DNA of 6,166 bases from an uncultured Tissierellia bacterium (GTDB lineage: Bacteria; Bacillota; Clostridia; Tissierellales; Peptoniphilaceae), in assembly GCA_902489145.1 (NCBI GenBank), contig CABTYV010000064.1, forward strand, positions 1-6,166. Reading direction: 5' to 3'. The position numbers and the translations under genes are program-made. This document shows positions 5,395-6,166 of this stretch, one piece after another (position 1 is the stretch's first letter; every line of letters begins with the position of its first letter). The notes beneath the pieces are model-generated. The model worked only from the letters and a program-made list of their open reading frames with translations. It ran no database searches and was not told where the DNA came from.

Positions 5395-5431
5395 CTCCGT
5401 CCTCCTTCGAAATTGTGCCTGCTCGACATTT

Positions 5432-5959
5432 GTATTTTACCCAAAGCCCTTGGCGCTGGATATTAAAATCCAGCACGTCCTTGCCAATCTCCGAGCGGAC
5501 CGCTCGCTCGCTCAAGATGGTCCCAAGCGAGGGGTTCGTCTCATACCAGAGGCCGACATCGTAAGGGTCGGCCTCTTCCTCCACGGACCACTCAGCCCAG
5601 CCCCCGTCAAAGGTGTCCCCGGCCAGGGTGCTTTTTCTAAAGTCGGCGAAGACTGTACCACCGGAGACCATGGTGGGCGGTGTGCATGATGCTTTCCCCC
5701 TGGAGAAGCCCCCAAAGTTCCCGCATGACGACAATTTCATTCTTCCCGTTCCGCCTTGGATCGGCATAGCCGAATTTCGAATGGGTCCATAGCCCGTCGG
5801 GCCTCACCGCCATCACATCATCCAGGAGGCGCCTCTTCCACTCCAGCGCCTTTCTTTTGGACTTGTTATAGATATCGCTACCGCCTCCGCACCTTTTGAA
5901 GCGCTGTGGTCGATAATAACGGCTCTGGTAGGGTCTTGTCTTCCTTGCTTCACCACCAC
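5432..5959 (-). pseudogene. Broken phage terminase large subunit (terL remnant)
   Basis: Intact TerL is the ATPase/nuclease that packages phage DNA. Three recognisable pieces remain. Piece 1 (5959-5876) starts at GTG with AGGAAG 7 bases upstream and reads VVKQGRQDPTRAVIIDH... to EAVA, matching the family's GRQxPT N-terminus. Piece 2 (5873-about 5674) is in another frame: YNKS...LEW, DDVMAVRPDGLWTHSKFGY, then the Walker A-like DPRRNGKNE and GESIMHTAH. Piece 3 (5686-5432) returns to the first frame: CTPPTMVSGGTVF, WAEWSVEEEADPYD, WYETNPSLGTILSER, DFNIQRQGLWVKY. The first break is a 2-base gain, probably a doubled AT at 5872-5875. The second is a deletion of roughly 150-200 residues containing the Walker B region and much of the ATPase domain (size from general knowledge of the family). 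The nuclease C-terminus is absent too. It cannot make a functional packaging motor. Confidence 0.87.
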
Positions 5960-5970
5960 ATAATCACTTC

Positions 5971-6166
5971 CTACTCCTGAAGAACTAGTTCAGCAACAAA
6001 TTTCTCCGCCAAAGCCTTCACCACGGCAAAGGGTGCGCTAACTGCTGTCTTAGCAATGATTCTTTTCACCTTTTTCCAAACCTGATCTTCTCGAATGGCA
6101 TCCAGATAGTCGTTGCCGGTCCATGTTAATGATTTGATCGTTGCGTTGACGTAAATTCCGCCCATT
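5971..6166 (-). CDS. DUF2513-like phage protein, 3' part only
   Basis: The frame is open to the window edge and ends at TAG (5973-5971). The visible 64 residues include IYVNATIKSLTWTGNDYLDAIR, then VWKKVKRIIAK and VVKALAEKFVAELVLQE. The LTWxGxxxLDAIR...VWxKxK pattern is that of the C-terminal half of DUF2513 proteins, which as I recall are usually about 110-130 residues, occur in prophages and mobile elements, and have no known function. The ATG at 6165 is probably internal, with the true start outside the window. No disruption is visible. Its last codons (CAG GAG TAG) overlap the Shine-Dalgarno region of the broken terminase gene. Confidence 0.7.
   Translation of the reverse strand, partial: MGGIYVNATIKSLTWTGNDYLDAIREDQVWKKVKRIIAKTAVSAPFAVVKALAEKFVAELVLQE

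Noticed and set aside
5177..5431. Continuation of the terminase frame across the acetyltransferase gene to 5177 as one real protein
   Set aside because: After GLWVKY and a faint ISKED the product turns into Gly/Ala/Arg-rich shadow sequence antiphase to the well-supported acetyltransferase frame.
5455..5474. Perfect hairpin GCTGGAT-attaaa-ATCCAGC suggesting a terminator or operator
   Set aside because: It encodes the conserved LDFNIQR stretch of the terminase, has no U run, and is most likely coincidental.
6146..6152. GTTGACG near the right edge as a second BirA box
   Set aside because: A single half-site without a partner, inside the DUF2513 coding sequence.

Overview
The window looks like a moderately GC-rich Bacillota (Firmicutes) chromosome. 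The reasons are strong AGGAGG-type ribosome binding sites, a BirA operator with the 15-base core spacing I recall from Bacillus, hairpin-plus-U-run terminators, and remains of a clostridial-type tailed phage. I cannot name a genus. The unifying theme of the first 4.7 kb is biotin: its uptake, its attachment, and the enzyme that uses it.

Layout. Bases 1-58 hold a terminator belonging to whatever lies to the left. Bases 170-222 hold a BirA-type operator overlapping a promoter, followed by a long C-rich, G-poor leader (230-517). Next come birA (534-1529, biotin protein ligase/repressor) and bioY (1539-2093, biotin-binding S component of an ECF transporter), a tight two-gene + strand operon. It ends at a very strong bidirectional terminator (2177-2216). 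Converging on that terminator is a three-gene minus-strand operon. In transcription order it has a 104-residue soluble protein with an internal duplication (4676-4362), a biotin carboxyl carrier protein with an EAMKM site (4257-3733), and an OadA/PycB-type carboxyltransferase subunit lacking its own biotin domain (3644-2244). A promoter candidate for this operon sits at 4820-4849, with degenerate 22-24 base repeats in its leader.

Right of 4909 the content changes. A GNAT acetyltransferase gene (5394-4909) directly abuts the remains of a prophage: a broken terminase large-subunit gene (5959-5432) and the 3' end of a DUF2513 phage gene running off the window (6166-5971). The terminase has a small frameshift and a large internal deletion. 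At the deletion joint the same 16 or so bases encode the end of one conserved motif in one frame and the start of a distant conserved motif in another.

How it fits together (inference): BioY imports biotin, BirA activates it and attaches it to Lys140 of the carrier protein, and the carrier serves the OadA-like carboxyltransferase. When the carrier is fully biotinylated, BirA-biotinyl-AMP would repress its own operon through the operator at 170-198. No biotin carboxylase and no membrane decarboxylase subunit is present, so whether this is a pyruvate carboxylase, a sodium-pumping decarboxylase or a transcarboxylase cannot be settled here. The most unusual gene is the 104-residue protein. It resembles two copies of the short tail domain found in decarboxylase gamma/delta/epsilon subunits, joined in tandem and without a membrane anchor.
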